Shown here: piece after piece, positions 35,037-44,580 of the stretch
How the letters are laid out: the number at the start of each line of letters is the position of its first letter
Position numbering within the stretch: the first letter of the stretch is position 1
Source: Chitinophaga ginsengisoli
GTDB lineage: Bacteria > Bacteroidota > Bacteroidia > Chitinophagales > Chitinophagaceae
Direction of reading: 5' to 3'
Assembly: GCF_003014595.1 (NCBI RefSeq)
Contig: NZ_PYGK01000016.1
Location: 124,001 to 188,000 of the forward strand
Length of the DNA stretch: 64,000 nucleotides
The notes under the pieces: generated by a model
Database searches by the model: none
What the model was told of the DNA's origin: nothing
What the model saw: the letters and a program-made list of their open reading frames with translations, nothing else
Made by a program: the position numbers and the translations under genes

Positions 35037-36458
35037 CTAGTATCCATCATTTTGAGTAAGCGCCGGATTCAAAGCTCTCTGTGCCTGGGGGATCGGCCAT
35101 AGTTCTTTTGTTACTTTCCAGTCAGATTTGATCTGTTTTAAAGTTTCAGATGCTTTGCCTGTTCGCTTCAGATCAAACCATCTGTGACCACCTTCCATAA
35201 AAAATTCAATCCTTCTTTCCCGTGCTATTTTTTCAGATAGCTCGGCTGCAGATATATTTGGATAGGTAGTCTGCACCAATGGCAATCCTGCACGTTGCCG
35301 GATGGCATCAATATCGGCGATAGCACCAGGCAATAGGTTCAGGTGTACACGGCATTCTGCGCGGATCAACAGTATCTCGGCAAGGCGGAATATCATGTTA
35401 TATTCTACTGGTTTGGGATTGGCAATAAAGTCAGCCTTTTTCTTATACTTAAATGGATAATAGTAGGTGATGCCGTCAATCACCTTACTTTTAACCCATG
35501 AGTTCCAACGTTTGTCATTTGCCTCAAATGCGTCTCTCAGGTATGATGTCAATGCGTAAGTTGGCCGGGCAGCTTCTGATGGAATAAAATTGTTGCCTTC
35601 CATCGTATTGTAACCTGCGAGAACAGGTTGTATCTGGAATATGGCTTCATCGCTGTTAGCGAGAAATACATTGTCAAGCGCGGATAAATGGTAACGACCC
35701 GTATTAATGATTTCAGTGGCTTCTTTCTCTGCTGCCTGCCATTCCTGCTGATACAGATAGTACCTGGCCAGCAGGGCTGATGCCGTACTTTTATTGGCCC
35801 TGGCCCTTTCGGTTCCGGGATAGGCGTCTGAAAGCAGATCCTTTGCACTGAGGAGATCTATAAGAATGCTTTTTTTGATAGCATCTATTTCGGTTCTCGG
35901 CATGTTTTCATTGACCCTGTAATCTGTTACGGTAATGAGCGGTACCTTTCCGAATAACTGGATCATCTGAAAGTAAGTATAGGCTCTTAATAACCTGCAT
36001 TCCCCGCTTAGCTGGTTTTTAATGGCATTGGAAAGCGTCGTGCTCTTATCTAATTTTTCCAGGCAGGCGTTGATCTGGTAGACAACCTTATAGGAATTAT
36101 TCCAGAAATTGGTTTCGATGATCGTATTGGTAGTTGAAATAGCACCATTATAAAATTCCTGGGCGGAGATCGCCTGTCCTGTAAAGAATGCTTCATCGGC
36201 ATAGATTGCAGTGTAACTGGTGATGACTCCGGCAAACACATTGGATATGCCTGCGATGGCGGAATAGATACCGAGAACGGCGGTTTCCGCAGATTCTTTA
36301 TCCTTGAAGAGATCATCTCCCACAGCTTTGTTGGCAGGAATATCTACATCCAGTATGCTATTACAACTGAATGAAAAGCAGCAGATGATTGCTATTAATA
36401 AAGACTGTCTTTTGATTCGGTGGTTAATAAACGTATTACGCATATAGTATTGTTTCAT
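35037..36458 (-). CDS. SusD/RagB family outer-membrane lipoprotein (sigma-linked locus)
   Basis: 473 residues, with lipobox FSFSC (Cys about 32) then NSILDVDIP. The body includes GECRLLRAYTYFQMIQLFGK and the C-terminal block IRQRAGLPLV, ARERRIEFFMEGGHRWFDLK and NPALTQNDGY, all standard for SusD. It follows its SusC by 5 bp and closes this two-gene transporter unit. No CAZyme is adjacent, so the substrate is unknown. Confidence 0.95.
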   Translation of the reverse strand: MKQYYMRNTFINHRIKRQSLLIAIICCFSFSCNSILDVDIPANKAVGDDLFKDKESAETAVLGIYSAIAGISNVFAGVITSYTAIYADEAFFTGQAISAQEFYNGAISTTNTIIETNFWNNSYKVVYQINACLEKLDKSTTLSNAIKNQLSGECRLLRAYTYFQMIQLFGKVPLITVTDYRVNENMPRTEIDAIKKSILIDLLSAKDLLSDAYPGTERARANKSTASALLARYYLYQQEWQAAEKEATEIINTGRYHLSALDNVFLANSDEAIFQIQPVLAGYNTMEGNNFIPSEAARPTYALTSYLRDAFEANDKRWNSWVKSKVIDGITYYYPFKYKKKADFIANPKPVEYNMIFRLAEILLIRAECRVHLNLLPGAIADIDAIRQRAGLPLVQTTYPNISAAELSEKIARERRIEFFMEGGHRWFDLKRTGKASETLKQIKSDWKVTKELWPIPQAQRALNPALTQNDGY

Positions 36459-36463
36459 TTACT

Positions 36464-39400
36464 TTATTGTATGGAAAACCGGATTCCTCCTGCAAAGGTT
36501 CTGAGTGGAGGCAGACTAAGGAAATCTGCTACCTCCGGATCGCCTTCCTTATACTTGCTGATTGTGAAAAGGTTCTGTGTATTGCAGAAGATAGTAAGTT
36601 GTGTGGGTGTTTTATCTTTACGCTTGCGCATATCCATTGTATAAGAAACAGCCACATTCCGGAATTTCAGAAAACTACCATCCGAATAGGCTTCACTGGA
36701 GGACAGAATGTCGGGCTTCTGGCGATATACATCGCCCGTAGGTTTCGTCGAATATTTTGGATACTTTGCAATGTCTCCTTTTTGCTGCCAGTGATCAAGT
36801 ACAAGGTCGGATTGATTGACCATCATACCTGGAAAGAAGCTATTCAGGTAGGTCCTGTAAAGATAATTTTGGACCATTTGTTTCCTGAATTCTCCTGCTA
36901 TGGAGAAACTCAAACGCCTATATTGTAAATTCAGCTGAAAGCCGCCGTGATATACCGGATCGAGATTACCGATTACTTTATAATCGGATGGAGTATAATG
37001 GCCATTACCATCTGTGTCTCTGAGCTTGAAATATCCGCTATCGGGTGAAACACCCCCGGATTGCAGTTTATACAATACGTTCAGTGATTCTCCTATTACA
37101 TAAGTGCCAGCGTACGAGGAGTTAGCCAGGTTATCGAAGCGCAGCAATTTGTTCCTCGGAATGCTGATATTAAATGCGGCATTGAGTGTAAGGGATTTGC
37201 TTTTTATGAGGTCGCTGGTAATGGCAAATTCCCAGCCGCTGCTTTGCACCAGCGCGTTAAAGTTTTTTAGAATACTGTTAAAGCCTGTTTGCAGGGGCAA
37301 TGAATATTTTATCAGTTGGTTATCGCTTCTGTTCCGGAAATAGGCAAACGAGGCGATCAGCCGGTCTTTGAAGAAGCCCAATTCCAGTGCTGCTTCAATC
37401 TTTTTAGTCCTTTCCCAGGTGTAAGCCGGGTTAAAGAGCGCATCCGGCTGCATAGTCGTCGTATTCTGGTAAGGGTTACCAAGGGTAGGAGACCAGGTAT
37501 CCAGAAATTTGTAATCGGCTATCTGATCATTTCCTGTAACGCCAAAGCTTGAGCGCAATTTACCGAAGCTGAGAAAGGACAATTGCTCCTTGATAAAGGG
37601 TTCTTCTGAAAAGATCCAGGCCGCACCTAATGAACCGAAGTTACTGAACCGGTGCTCCGGACCGAATTTGGAACTGCCGTCCCTTCGTCCTGAAAGATTT
37701 GCGATATACTTGTTCCTGAGTTTATATGTGACCCTGCCAAAGGCAGCGCCATATTTATACTCAAGGCGGTTTGTAAGGTTGCTGGCTATCATGGCCGCTC
37801 CATCGAGTGAGGAAAGCAATGCATCATTGGTATAACCCTGCCCGACGATGGTGGAGGAATAATTGCTGGTATATTGAAAAGATACTCCGGCGAGAATGAT
37901 CAGTTCTGCGTTTTTGATCCGCCGGTAATATTCCGCCTGGGGTTCTGCAAGATAACTTTTGAAGTTGTTGGTCCCGAATGAGGAAGTACCGGTAATGTTA
38001 TCTGTCAGATAAGGGTTCTGCGACGCTTTAGGGATCCTTAAGTTTTCATTGGCTAGGGTACTGTTGTATCCCAGATTGAATTTTATCTTGAAGTCCTGTT
38101 GAGTGTCCCGGATGATTGAATATTCAGCATTGAAGTTGACGATCTGGTTCTCCTTTTCATGTATATAGGCTTTCAGGTATTCTGCCGCCGGATTCTGGAA
38201 TGGCTCGTTTCCTTCAATCCAGTTCAATTGATTGTTCTTGTCGTATAACTGCGGAGCATCAGGAGGTGACAACATAGCGGTCAGGGAACTATTAAACATC
38301 GCATTCCTGTCCTTTGCGTAATTCGTGTATACACCTAGCCGGAACCGGTTGTCGGCAGATCTGTGGTTAAATGAAAAACTGGCCGTTCCCCTGAGATAGG
38401 CCATATCCGACGGGTAGACGGTGCCTTCCCGGTAGTAGCCAAGGCTCACCATCATCTGGGTGGTCTCATTGCCGCCTGAGAGGTAGAGGTTGGCGTTATT
38501 GGTAGGCGCATTGCCCCCTATCTGCCACTTCTGCCAGTCCGTATAGCGTGTAGTGTCCCACGACAGGATATCGGGTGCATAGCCGGGATCACCGGGCATC
38601 TTGCTGATCTTGAGCCCGTCGTTACTGAAGGCTTCACGGCGGACTTTCAGGTACTGTTGTGTGTTAAGTAGCCGTAGTTTGTTGCTGACCTGGCTGACAC
38701 CCATCGTGTAATCTGCCCTGACCTTCAGCTTCCCTGCCACCCCTCTTTTAGTAGTAATAACAATAACTCCATTCCCGCCACGACTGCCATAGATGGCGGT
38801 GGCGTCAGCATCCTTCAGTACTTCGATACTGGCAATGTCCATGTTATTAAAGATGGAGTACAGTCCAACATTACTATTGGGATGAGCGGTGAGCAGGTTG
38901 ATGTTCTGACTGCCGGCGGGCAAGGGTATACCATCAACTACGATCAGGGGCGTATTATTACTCAGGAAGGAGTTCTGTACCCTGAGGCGGATATCCAACG
39001 GAGTACCGGGTGCACCGCTGAACTGGTAAATAGTCAGACCAGGTACCCTGCCCTGAAGGGTGAACAGGGGATTACTGACAGGGTATTTTTCTATATCAAT
39101 GGCAGCGACTTTCGCTACATTTCCTGTATTCAATCGTTTAGAAGTGGTGCCATATGCGATGATCACCGTTTCGTCTAGAGGGCTGAGCTGCCGGCGGAGC
39201 ACTACGGTGATATCTTTATCAGGATCGGTGACAGGATATTCCTCAGCGCCATAACCGGTATAGCTGATCAGCAGGATGGGATGGGGGTCACCAGCTGAGA
39301 GGAAGAACTGTCCGTCTTCTTTAGCCGTGTATCCCTTATGTGTACCTTTTATTAAGATGGTGGCGCCAGGCAAAGGTATACCTGTGCTGTCCAGCACCTG

Positions 39401-39808
39401 CCCATGCAAGCGAAATGTCTTTGGTGTTGTGGCAGCGCGTTCGGTAACCTGATTGTCTGTGCCGGTTGGCGTCTTAAAGACAAGGAGCATCAGGCCTTCC
39501 ACTTTACAGGTGAACCCTTTTTTATTGACTAAGCGATTGGCAACCGCCAGTACCGGTTCATTTGCGGTACGGAAGCTATATTCTTCGCGGTCGTCAAGAA
39601 GCTCTTTAGAGTAGTTAATACGCAGGCCGGTCTGTTTGGCGATGGTATCAAATATATCGTGTAAAGTAGTGTTGTGTACAGAGAAACTCACCTTCTTAGC
39701 GGCGAGGGATGAAGTGTCCTGCGCAATAACCGCAGTGGATAAGTATAGTGAGAACTGGAGTAACAGCATGGGATATAACGCGCTGGCATGCCTCTTATAA
39801 AGTTGCAT
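36464..39808 (-). CDS. SusC family TonB-dependent transporter with N-terminal STN signalling domain
   Basis: 1114 residues. After a signal peptide comes an STN/secretin-like domain at about 38-110 (VSFSVHNTTLHDIFDTIAKQ). A carboxypeptidase-D-like domain follows at about 130-212 (GQVLDSTGIPLPGATILIKG), then the plug (ETVIIAYGTTSKRLNTGNVA; ASIEVLKDADATAIYGSRGG) and the barrel. The STN domain is the hallmark of transporters that pass a ligand signal to a FecR anti-sigma factor. A matching FecI/FecR pair is divergently encoded 376 bp away, so transport and expression are probably coupled. Confidence 0.96.
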   Translation of the reverse strand: MQLYKRHASALYPMLLLQFSLYLSTAVIAQDTSSLAAKKVSFSVHNTTLHDIFDTIAKQTGLRINYSKELLDDREEYSFRTANEPVLAVANRLVNKKGFTCKVEGLMLLVFKTPTGTDNQVTERAATTPKTFRLHGQVLDSTGIPLPGATILIKGTHKGYTAKEDGQFFLSAGDPHPILLISYTGYGAEEYPVTDPDKDITVVLRRQLSPLDETVIIAYGTTSKRLNTGNVAKVAAIDIEKYPVSNPLFTLQGRVPGLTIYQFSGAPGTPLDIRLRVQNSFLSNNTPLIVVDGIPLPAGSQNINLLTAHPNSNVGLYSIFNNMDIASIEVLKDADATAIYGSRGGNGVIVITTKRGVAGKLKVRADYTMGVSQVSNKLRLLNTQQYLKVRREAFSNDGLKISKMPGDPGYAPDILSWDTTRYTDWQKWQIGGNAPTNNANLYLSGGNETTQMMVSLGYYREGTVYPSDMAYLRGTASFSFNHRSADNRFRLGVYTNYAKDRNAMFNSSLTAMLSPPDAPQLYDKNNQLNWIEGNEPFQNPAAEYLKAYIHEKENQIVNFNAEYSIIRDTQQDFKIKFNLGYNSTLANENLRIPKASQNPYLTDNITGTSSFGTNNFKSYLAEPQAEYYRRIKNAELIILAGVSFQYTSNYSSTIVGQGYTNDALLSSLDGAAMIASNLTNRLEYKYGAAFGRVTYKLRNKYIANLSGRRDGSSKFGPEHRFSNFGSLGAAWIFSEEPFIKEQLSFLSFGKLRSSFGVTGNDQIADYKFLDTWSPTLGNPYQNTTTMQPDALFNPAYTWERTKKIEAALELGFFKDRLIASFAYFRNRSDNQLIKYSLPLQTGFNSILKNFNALVQSSGWEFAITSDLIKSKSLTLNAAFNISIPRNKLLRFDNLANSSYAGTYVIGESLNVLYKLQSGGVSPDSGYFKLRDTDGNGHYTPSDYKVIGNLDPVYHGGFQLNLQYRRLSFSIAGEFRKQMVQNYLYRTYLNSFFPGMMVNQSDLVLDHWQQKGDIAKYPKYSTKPTGDVYRQKPDILSSSEAYSDGSFLKFRNVAVSYTMDMRKRKDKTPTQLTIFCNTQNLFTISKYKEGDPEVADFLSLPPLRTFAGGIRFSIQ

Positions 39809-40184
39809 ATCTCTCGTGTATAGTTTTTATTAAATATCAGTATGTTCCCCTCGGGTAGACAATATTCATTAGCTAAACAGATGAACGATAGTTGTGCTTT
39901 TTTTTTGGTGGTTCCTTTGCCGAAAAAATCAGAATTATTCCAAAGTAGTTGTGGTAAAGCCTTTCATAACATATGGACCGGGCATCAACAGTCGGATTAT
40001 TTTATTATCAAAATGATTATAGCTAATTTAGTACACTTTCTCCTGACTCAACACTTTCACTGCAATCTTATGATAATCCCAAGACAATTTAGATTATAGT
40101 CAGACTACGCAGAAATTGCGTTGTCAGTATTTTGTAATACGAATATTTGTTCACGTACAATGAAAAAACAGAAATCCAACTCAT
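39809..40184. other. Divergent promoter region between SusC and the sigma gene
   Basis: 376 bp, AT rich, without a gene. It should hold the promoters of both divergent units; I cannot pick exact elements with confidence. Confidence 0.5.
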
Positions 40185-40796
40185 ATGCAAATACCAGACA
40201 ATGCCACATTGATCAGGCAGCTTAACGAGGGCAGTGAGCGGGCCTTTAGCCTGCTCTTTGAGCTGTATGCCAAAGATGTAAAGGCTTGTGCGATGTTTTA
40301 TCTTAAAAATCCTGAAGATGCGGAGGATGTTGTACAGGAGCTGTTTCTCGAAATATGGAAGAGGAAGGGTACACTGAGGATCCGGGGTGAGCTGAGAGCT
40401 TATCTCATTTCTGCTGCCCACAATAAAAGTATAACCAAATCCGGCAGGAACAGGAAGTATGCTTTGAGGAAGCAGCTGTATTCGGAGGAGCTGGACCTGG
40501 CGTTGGTGGAGCTGCCGTCCTTTGACAAGGAGAGTGACCGGGTGGCACAGATAAGGGACGCGTTGAAAAAGGTACCGAAGAAGAGCCGGGAGGCATTCGA
40601 GATGATCTATTTTGGACAAATGAGCTATAAGGAGGCATCAGCCTTGCTCGGGGTATCGGAAGCTACCTTGAAGACACATGTGCAGAATGCCGCAAATTCC
40701 ATCCGGAAGGAACTTGGTTCCCGGAAGGCCAGAGGGGGATCAAAAATTTTTTTGATTCTTTTCATCTATTTTTTATCTCAGTCATGTCTACAATAG
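40185..40796 (+). CDS. ECF RNA polymerase sigma factor, FecI-like
   Basis: 203 residues. Sigma-70 region 2 lies at about 25-90 (ELYAKDVKACAMFYLKNPED, then AEDVVQELFLEIWKRKGTL). Region 4 lies at about 125-180 (ALKKVPKKSREAFEMIYFGQ, MSYKEASALLGVSEATLKTH). The protein ends in a hydrophobic tail (FLILFIYFLSQS), a feature seen in Bacteroidota FecI-like proteins. It is followed by the anti-sigma gene after 7 bp. It should direct transcription of the divergent SusC/D genes when released. Confidence 0.95.
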   Translation: MQIPDNATLIRQLNEGSERAFSLLFELYAKDVKACAMFYLKNPEDAEDVVQELFLEIWKRKGTLRIRGELRAYLISAAHNKSITKSGRNRKYALRKQLYSEELDLALVELPSFDKESDRVAQIRDALKKVPKKSREAFEMIYFGQMSYKEASALLGVSEATLKTHVQNAANSIRKELGSRKARGGSKIFLILFIYFLSQSCLQ

Positions 40797-40803
40797 TATA
40801 ACC

Positions 40804-41931
40804 ATGAAAAAAAGAAACTTGAAAACTGAAGCCCTCATAATTGCCGAAATAACCGGGTCGATCACCAGTGAAGAGCGTGTGGAGCTGCAGGAGCTGATGA
40901 AAACTTCTTCTCAGGTGAGAGCATTATCGGAACAAATGCATAAGGTCCTGGACCCGCAGAAAAGTGAGTTCCTTCAAATAAGGACCACTTCTGCAGAGAA
41001 GATCATTGAAATGGGCAATGCCCAGCTGCATAAAAGAGGCAAGGTACGCCGGATGGCAATGACCATTTCGGTGGCTGCGGCCTGTTTGGTAGGGCTGCTT
41101 TTTGCGGTATTCCACTATTCCGGACAAAAAGCCAGACCGGAAATATTATTTGGTAAAGGACAAAGTGTATGGTTAGACCTTAATAGAAAAGTGATTGCGT
41201 TGAATGGTCAGGGTGGTGAGATAGACGCCAGCGGATCATTTACGTATAATGGAACAGAGACATTGCCGATCGGGGAGGTTGTTGATGGAAAGGACAGTAT
41301 TAAACTGATCGTGCCCTGGGGTAGGGAGTATAAAATTAAATTGAGCGATGGTACGCTTGTTCATATGAACTCGGGTTCTGTGTTAAGCTGGCCGGCCAGC
41401 TTCGGAAAAGGGAAAAGAGAGGTATCTCTGCGCGGGGAGGCATTCCTGACGGTAAAAGAAAATGAACAGGAACCGTTTATCGTTCACCTGCAGAATGAGG
41501 TGGTGCAGGTATTGGGTACCAGTTTTAATATCAAAGCATATAATGAAAAAGGGTTGCAGGTAGCCCTGTTTACCGGTAATATCCATGTGAAGGGAAAAGG
41601 TGGAAGTGTAGATCTTGCACCCGGTCAGGAAGCTGTTTACCAGGGCGAACACCTCCAGGTACAACCGGCTGATACAAAGAAGGTGGAAGAATGGAGAGAA
41701 CGGATCATCGATCTGGAGGATGCAAGGGTTGCTGATGTGGAAAGAGCCGTGGTCAGATATTATGGTGAGAAGGTGGTATTTGATCCAGCCATCGGTGATA
41801 GACGGGCCAGGGTTTCCATTGATCGCGAGATGCCTGTGGAAGTCTTTTTAAAGCAATATGCGCTGGTGAATGACCTCCGGTATTCGAAAGAAAATGGTGT
41901 ATATCGTTTATCGTTACCCGAGGAGAAATGA
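40804..41931 (+). CDS. FecR-type anti-sigma factor
   Basis: 375 residues. A cytoplasmic N-terminal part (about 1-78) precedes one membrane segment (MAMTISVAAACLVGLLFAVF, about 80-98). A periplasmic FecR domain follows (about 160-260, with LSDGTLVHMNSGSVLSWPAS and VQVLGTSFNIKAY). The C-terminal DUF4974-like domain is at about 295-372 (VERAVVRYYGEKVVFDP). It should receive the STN signal from the divergent SusC and release or activate the sigma factor. Its stop codon is the first unit of a long degenerate repeat array. Confidence 0.95.
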   Translation: MKKRNLKTEALIIAEITGSITSEERVELQELMKTSSQVRALSEQMHKVLDPQKSEFLQIRTTSAEKIIEMGNAQLHKRGKVRRMAMTISVAAACLVGLLFAVFHYSGQKARPEILFGKGQSVWLDLNRKVIALNGQGGEIDASGSFTYNGTETLPIGEVVDGKDSIKLIVPWGREYKIKLSDGTLVHMNSGSVLSWPASFGKGKREVSLRGEAFLTVKENEQEPFIVHLQNEVVQVLGTSFNIKAYNEKGLQVALFTGNIHVKGKGGSVDLAPGQEAVYQGEHLQVQPADTKKVEEWRERIIDLEDARVADVERAVVRYYGEKVVFDPAIGDRRARVSIDREMPVEVFLKQYALVNDLRYSKENGVYRLSLPEEK

Positions 41932-42217
41932 TATTAAGTGCTCATGATAAGATAATTGAGACCGTGGCCGGTAATTTTAAATATTGGAGGAGTGATCTTA
42001 AGTGCTCATGATGGGTCATCTTAAGTGATACAGGCGAGCGATTTTAAAGACCGTGACCGGTAATCTTGAAAATTTGACAAGTGACCTTAATACTTGTGAT
42101 GGGTGGTTTTAGGCCCCAAATGGGAGATCCTGAGTCGTGGCGGATGAACTGAAAATTATAATAAATGATTCTACATATTCATGATAAATGATTTCAAATA
42201 TGACAAATGAGATTTTA
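41929..42217 (+). repeat. Degenerate tandem array, ~21.5-bp period, about 14 units
   Basis: Units resemble TGATnTTAA followed by about 12 variable bases. Starts: 41929, 41950, 41972, 41993, 42016, 42039, 42061, 42082, 42104, 42125, 42145, 42166, 42189, 42208. Steps are 19-23 bp. Early units are best (TGATATTAA, TGATCTTAA, TCATCTTAA, CGATTTTAA, TGACCTTAA); later ones decay. Longer matches also occur (AAGTGCTCATGAT twice; GACCGTG-CCGGTAAT twice). The period equals about two DNA helical turns, so all boxes face one side of the helix. It lies between the anti-sigma stop and an intrinsic terminator. Confidence 0.75.
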
Positions 42218-42376
42218 TATATTATTCAAGTTGGTTAGTTTTTATTTATCATCCTATGATACCCAGGTACTAATGAGTCAAGAGTTGCCCTCAAAATGAC
42301 TATTGGTATGTTCCCAGATAGACAATCATTTGCACCATCCAGAATTGTTAACCTTTTTTTAGCTAGTCTAGTAGCG

Positions 42377-42406
42377 AGCCGGTAATTTCTTACCGGCTTT
42401 ATTTTT
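42377..42406 (+). terminator. Strong intrinsic terminator downstream of the repeat array
   Basis: AGCCGGTAA (42377-42385), loop TTTC, TTACCGGCT (42390-42398), then TTATTTTTT. Perfect 9-bp stem with a T run on the plus strand only. It lies 446 bp after the anti-sigma stop, so the array is probably transcribed as a long 3' UTR or as a separate RNA. Confidence 0.9.
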
Positions 42407-42416
42407 TCCTGATATT

Positions 42417-43289
42417 TTATTTGCTGCTTTCCTCTTTAAGGAACTTATCGATCATCGCCACTACGAGATCGGGAATTTTACTGTTTCTGTCCGGAGCACA
42501 GATCTCCCCGATATAATCGCCATGTCCACCCGGCAATATCGCCAGCTGGGCATGTGGTAATGTACGGGACAATGCAAAGGCATGTTCTGCCTTTATGGCC
42601 TCGGCATCGCCATTGATCACCAATGCAGGCGCCTGGATATTTTTGATCTGCTCATCATTGATATCTTTGAAGCCGACCATTCTGGCCACATCGCGGTGGA
42701 ACATAGCGTCGAGGCCTTTCGGGTCGGGATTGGCCTTTAGATAGGCATCCTTCAGCGGTTGCGGCATCTGATCGAAGGTGGCATGTTCCATACCTTCAAA
42801 GAAACCGGGCATCATGCCTTCGCGTTTGTAAAGGGTGGAGGCGAGTACCAGTTTATTCACCAGTTTAGGGTGACGGATAGCGATCTGTAAACTGGTAGTA
42901 GCGCCATTACTGAACCCCATGATATCTGCTTCTTCAATATGCAGCTGTTTCAGCAAGGCGGCCACATCGTCTGCGTCCTGCTCAAAACTTAAAGGACGGT
43001 CAATATCTGCCGTATGTCCGTGGGCCTGTAACTCTACCGCAATCACCTGGTGGCTTTTGGCCAGTTCCGGCAGAATACGGCTCCAGTTGGAAGCGATGGT
43101 AGAGCCTCCGCCATGCAGCAATACCAGTGGCATTCCCTTACCATGGATCTCATAGTACATCTTCAGGCCATTTACAGTGGCATAGTGTCCTGTCTGTTCA
43201 TGTTGTGCATTCATTTGCAAGTGTGTTGTCATTACAAGGAATAAAAGTATCAATGATCTGATCTGCATTGAAGAGTTGTTTAGGCGCAA
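42417..43289 (-). CDS. Alpha/beta-fold hydrolase, exported
   Basis: 290 residues. A signal peptide is present; ATG 43268 (the eighth codon) gives a more standard signal start (MQIRSLILLFLVM). Motifs: oxyanion HGGGST, nucleophile elbow GFSNGATTSLQ (Ser), acid region VINGDAEAI and His in PGGHGDYIGE. This is the general esterase/haloperoxidase-like branch, so the substrate is unknown. It is monocistronic and ends against the terminator of the neighbouring plus-strand region. Catalytic residues are complete. Confidence 0.88.
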   Translation of the reverse strand: MRLNNSSMQIRSLILLFLVMTTHLQMNAQHEQTGHYATVNGLKMYYEIHGKGMPLVLLHGGGSTIASNWSRILPELAKSHQVIAVELQAHGHTADIDRPLSFEQDADDVAALLKQLHIEEADIMGFSNGATTSLQIAIRHPKLVNKLVLASTLYKREGMMPGFFEGMEHATFDQMPQPLKDAYLKANPDPKGLDAMFHRDVARMVGFKDINDEQIKNIQAPALVINGDAEAIKAEHAFALSRTLPHAQLAILPGGHGDYIGEICAPDRNSKIPDLVVAMIDKFLKEESSK

Positions 43290-43581
43290 ACTTACGCTGC
43301 GGTGGTTGAAATAAGGGGTGGCAAACAGGCCAATTCTGCGGGGTAGACAGGTCAGACTGAACTGTTAAAGAAAGGAAACAGGAAGTACTGATCCATTGGT
43401 ATTGTGTACAAATGTTTACAGGTATGATGATTCCGGGCAACAAACTGCCTCTGCTTTAGCCCTATACTGTAAGACCTTTCAGGCAGATATAGAGAGGAAA
43501 TATCTCTGGCATTGAATTTACGGGTTAAGTGTCTACCCGTTTGATGATAGGGAATTGTAAACCATTTAAAAGTATTATGTC

Positions 43582-44484
43582 ATGGCAACTGAAATAAAAG
43601 GGAAAAATACTGTTATTGTTAACCCGGTTGAACAATATCCTCAACCCGAATTTCTTGAACAGGAACAGGAACTACCGGGTTCAGAACAGAAAATGACAGC
43701 TAAGCCGGATCACGGTGAGAACACTTATAAGGGAAGTGGTAAACTGAAGGGACGAAAGGCCATTATTACAGGTGCCGACTCAGGAATAGGGAAGGCAGTG
43801 GCCATTGCTTATGCCAGGGAAGGCGCTGATGTGTTGATCTCTTATTTAAATGAAGAGGAAGATGCCAAGGAGGCGGCGGCTTATGTAGAAAAAGAGGGGA
43901 GGAAAGCCATTCTTTTTCCGGGTGATATCAGTGATGAGGCGCATTGTAAGGAAATGGTCGAGAGGGCCGTACGTGAGTTCGGCGGACTGGACATCCTGGT
44001 GAATAATGCTGCATTCCAGGTAGCGCACGAATCGCTGCAGGACATCTCAGGTGAGGAATGGGATAAAACGATCCGGGTGAATGTCACTGCCATGTTCTAT
44101 TTGTGCAAGGCGGCAGAGCCTTACCTGCAACCGGGCAGTGCCGTCATTAATACGACTTCCGTCAATGCATATACTCCGAAACCTACGCTCATTCCTTACA
44201 CCCTGACAAAGGCCGCGATCCAGAACTTTACAGCCACCTTAGCCCAGTTGTGGGGTGAGAAAGGCATCCGCGTGAATTGTGTAGCGCCAGGTCCTATCTG
44301 GACGCCACTGATTCCCGCCAGCTTTTCAGCGGAAGAAACAGCGAAGTTCGGCGCACAAACGCCTATGAAACGCCCTGGCCAGCCGGCTGAATTAGCGGCG
44401 GTATATGTTTTGCTGGCATCTCAGGAAGCCAGTTATATGTCTGGTGCCACTGTACCTGTTACAGGAGGCATGCCGACTATCTGA
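43582..44484 (+). CDS. SDR oxidoreductase with N-terminal extension (YghA/YhxC-like)
   Basis: 300 residues. The 50-residue N-terminal extension (EQYPQPEFLEQEQELPGSEQ) and then GRKAIITGADSGIGKAVAIA are typical of the glucose/ribitol-dehydrogenase-like SDR group found with general stress genes. Other motifs: NNAAFQ, NTTSVNAY (Ser), YTLTKAA (Tyr/Lys), and VTGGMPTI at the end. Substrate and cofactor choice are not determined by sequence. It is a single gene closed by a terminator. Confidence 0.92.
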   Translation: MATEIKGKNTVIVNPVEQYPQPEFLEQEQELPGSEQKMTAKPDHGENTYKGSGKLKGRKAIITGADSGIGKAVAIAYAREGADVLISYLNEEEDAKEAAAYVEKEGRKAILFPGDISDEAHCKEMVERAVREFGGLDILVNNAAFQVAHESLQDISGEEWDKTIRVNVTAMFYLCKAAEPYLQPGSAVINTTSVNAYTPKPTLIPYTLTKAAIQNFTATLAQLWGEKGIRVNCVAPGPIWTPLIPASFSAEETAKFGAQTPMKRPGQPAELAAVYVLLASQEASYMSGATVPVTGGMPTI

Positions 44485-44520
44485 TCGAAGAAAGGCTCAA
44501 TACTGTTAAGACTAGCAAGG

Positions 44521-44566
44521 AAAGAACCGCATCTCAGACACTTGTCCGGGATACGGTTCTTTTTTC
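44521..44566. terminator. Bidirectional terminator between SDR and carboxylesterase genes
   Basis: AAAGAACCG (44521-44529) pairs with CGGTTCTTT (44554-44562), with an inner GGAT/ATC(T) match, followed by T residues. The A-rich left arm supplies a T run on the minus strand as well, serving both convergent genes. Confidence 0.85.
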
Positions 44567-44580
44567 AGTTTGTTTTTAAA

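Noticed and set aside
41929..42217. Possible CRISPR array
   Set aside because: Units are about 21 bp with variable sequence and step, there is no constant repeat longer than 9-13 bp, and no cas genes are nearby.
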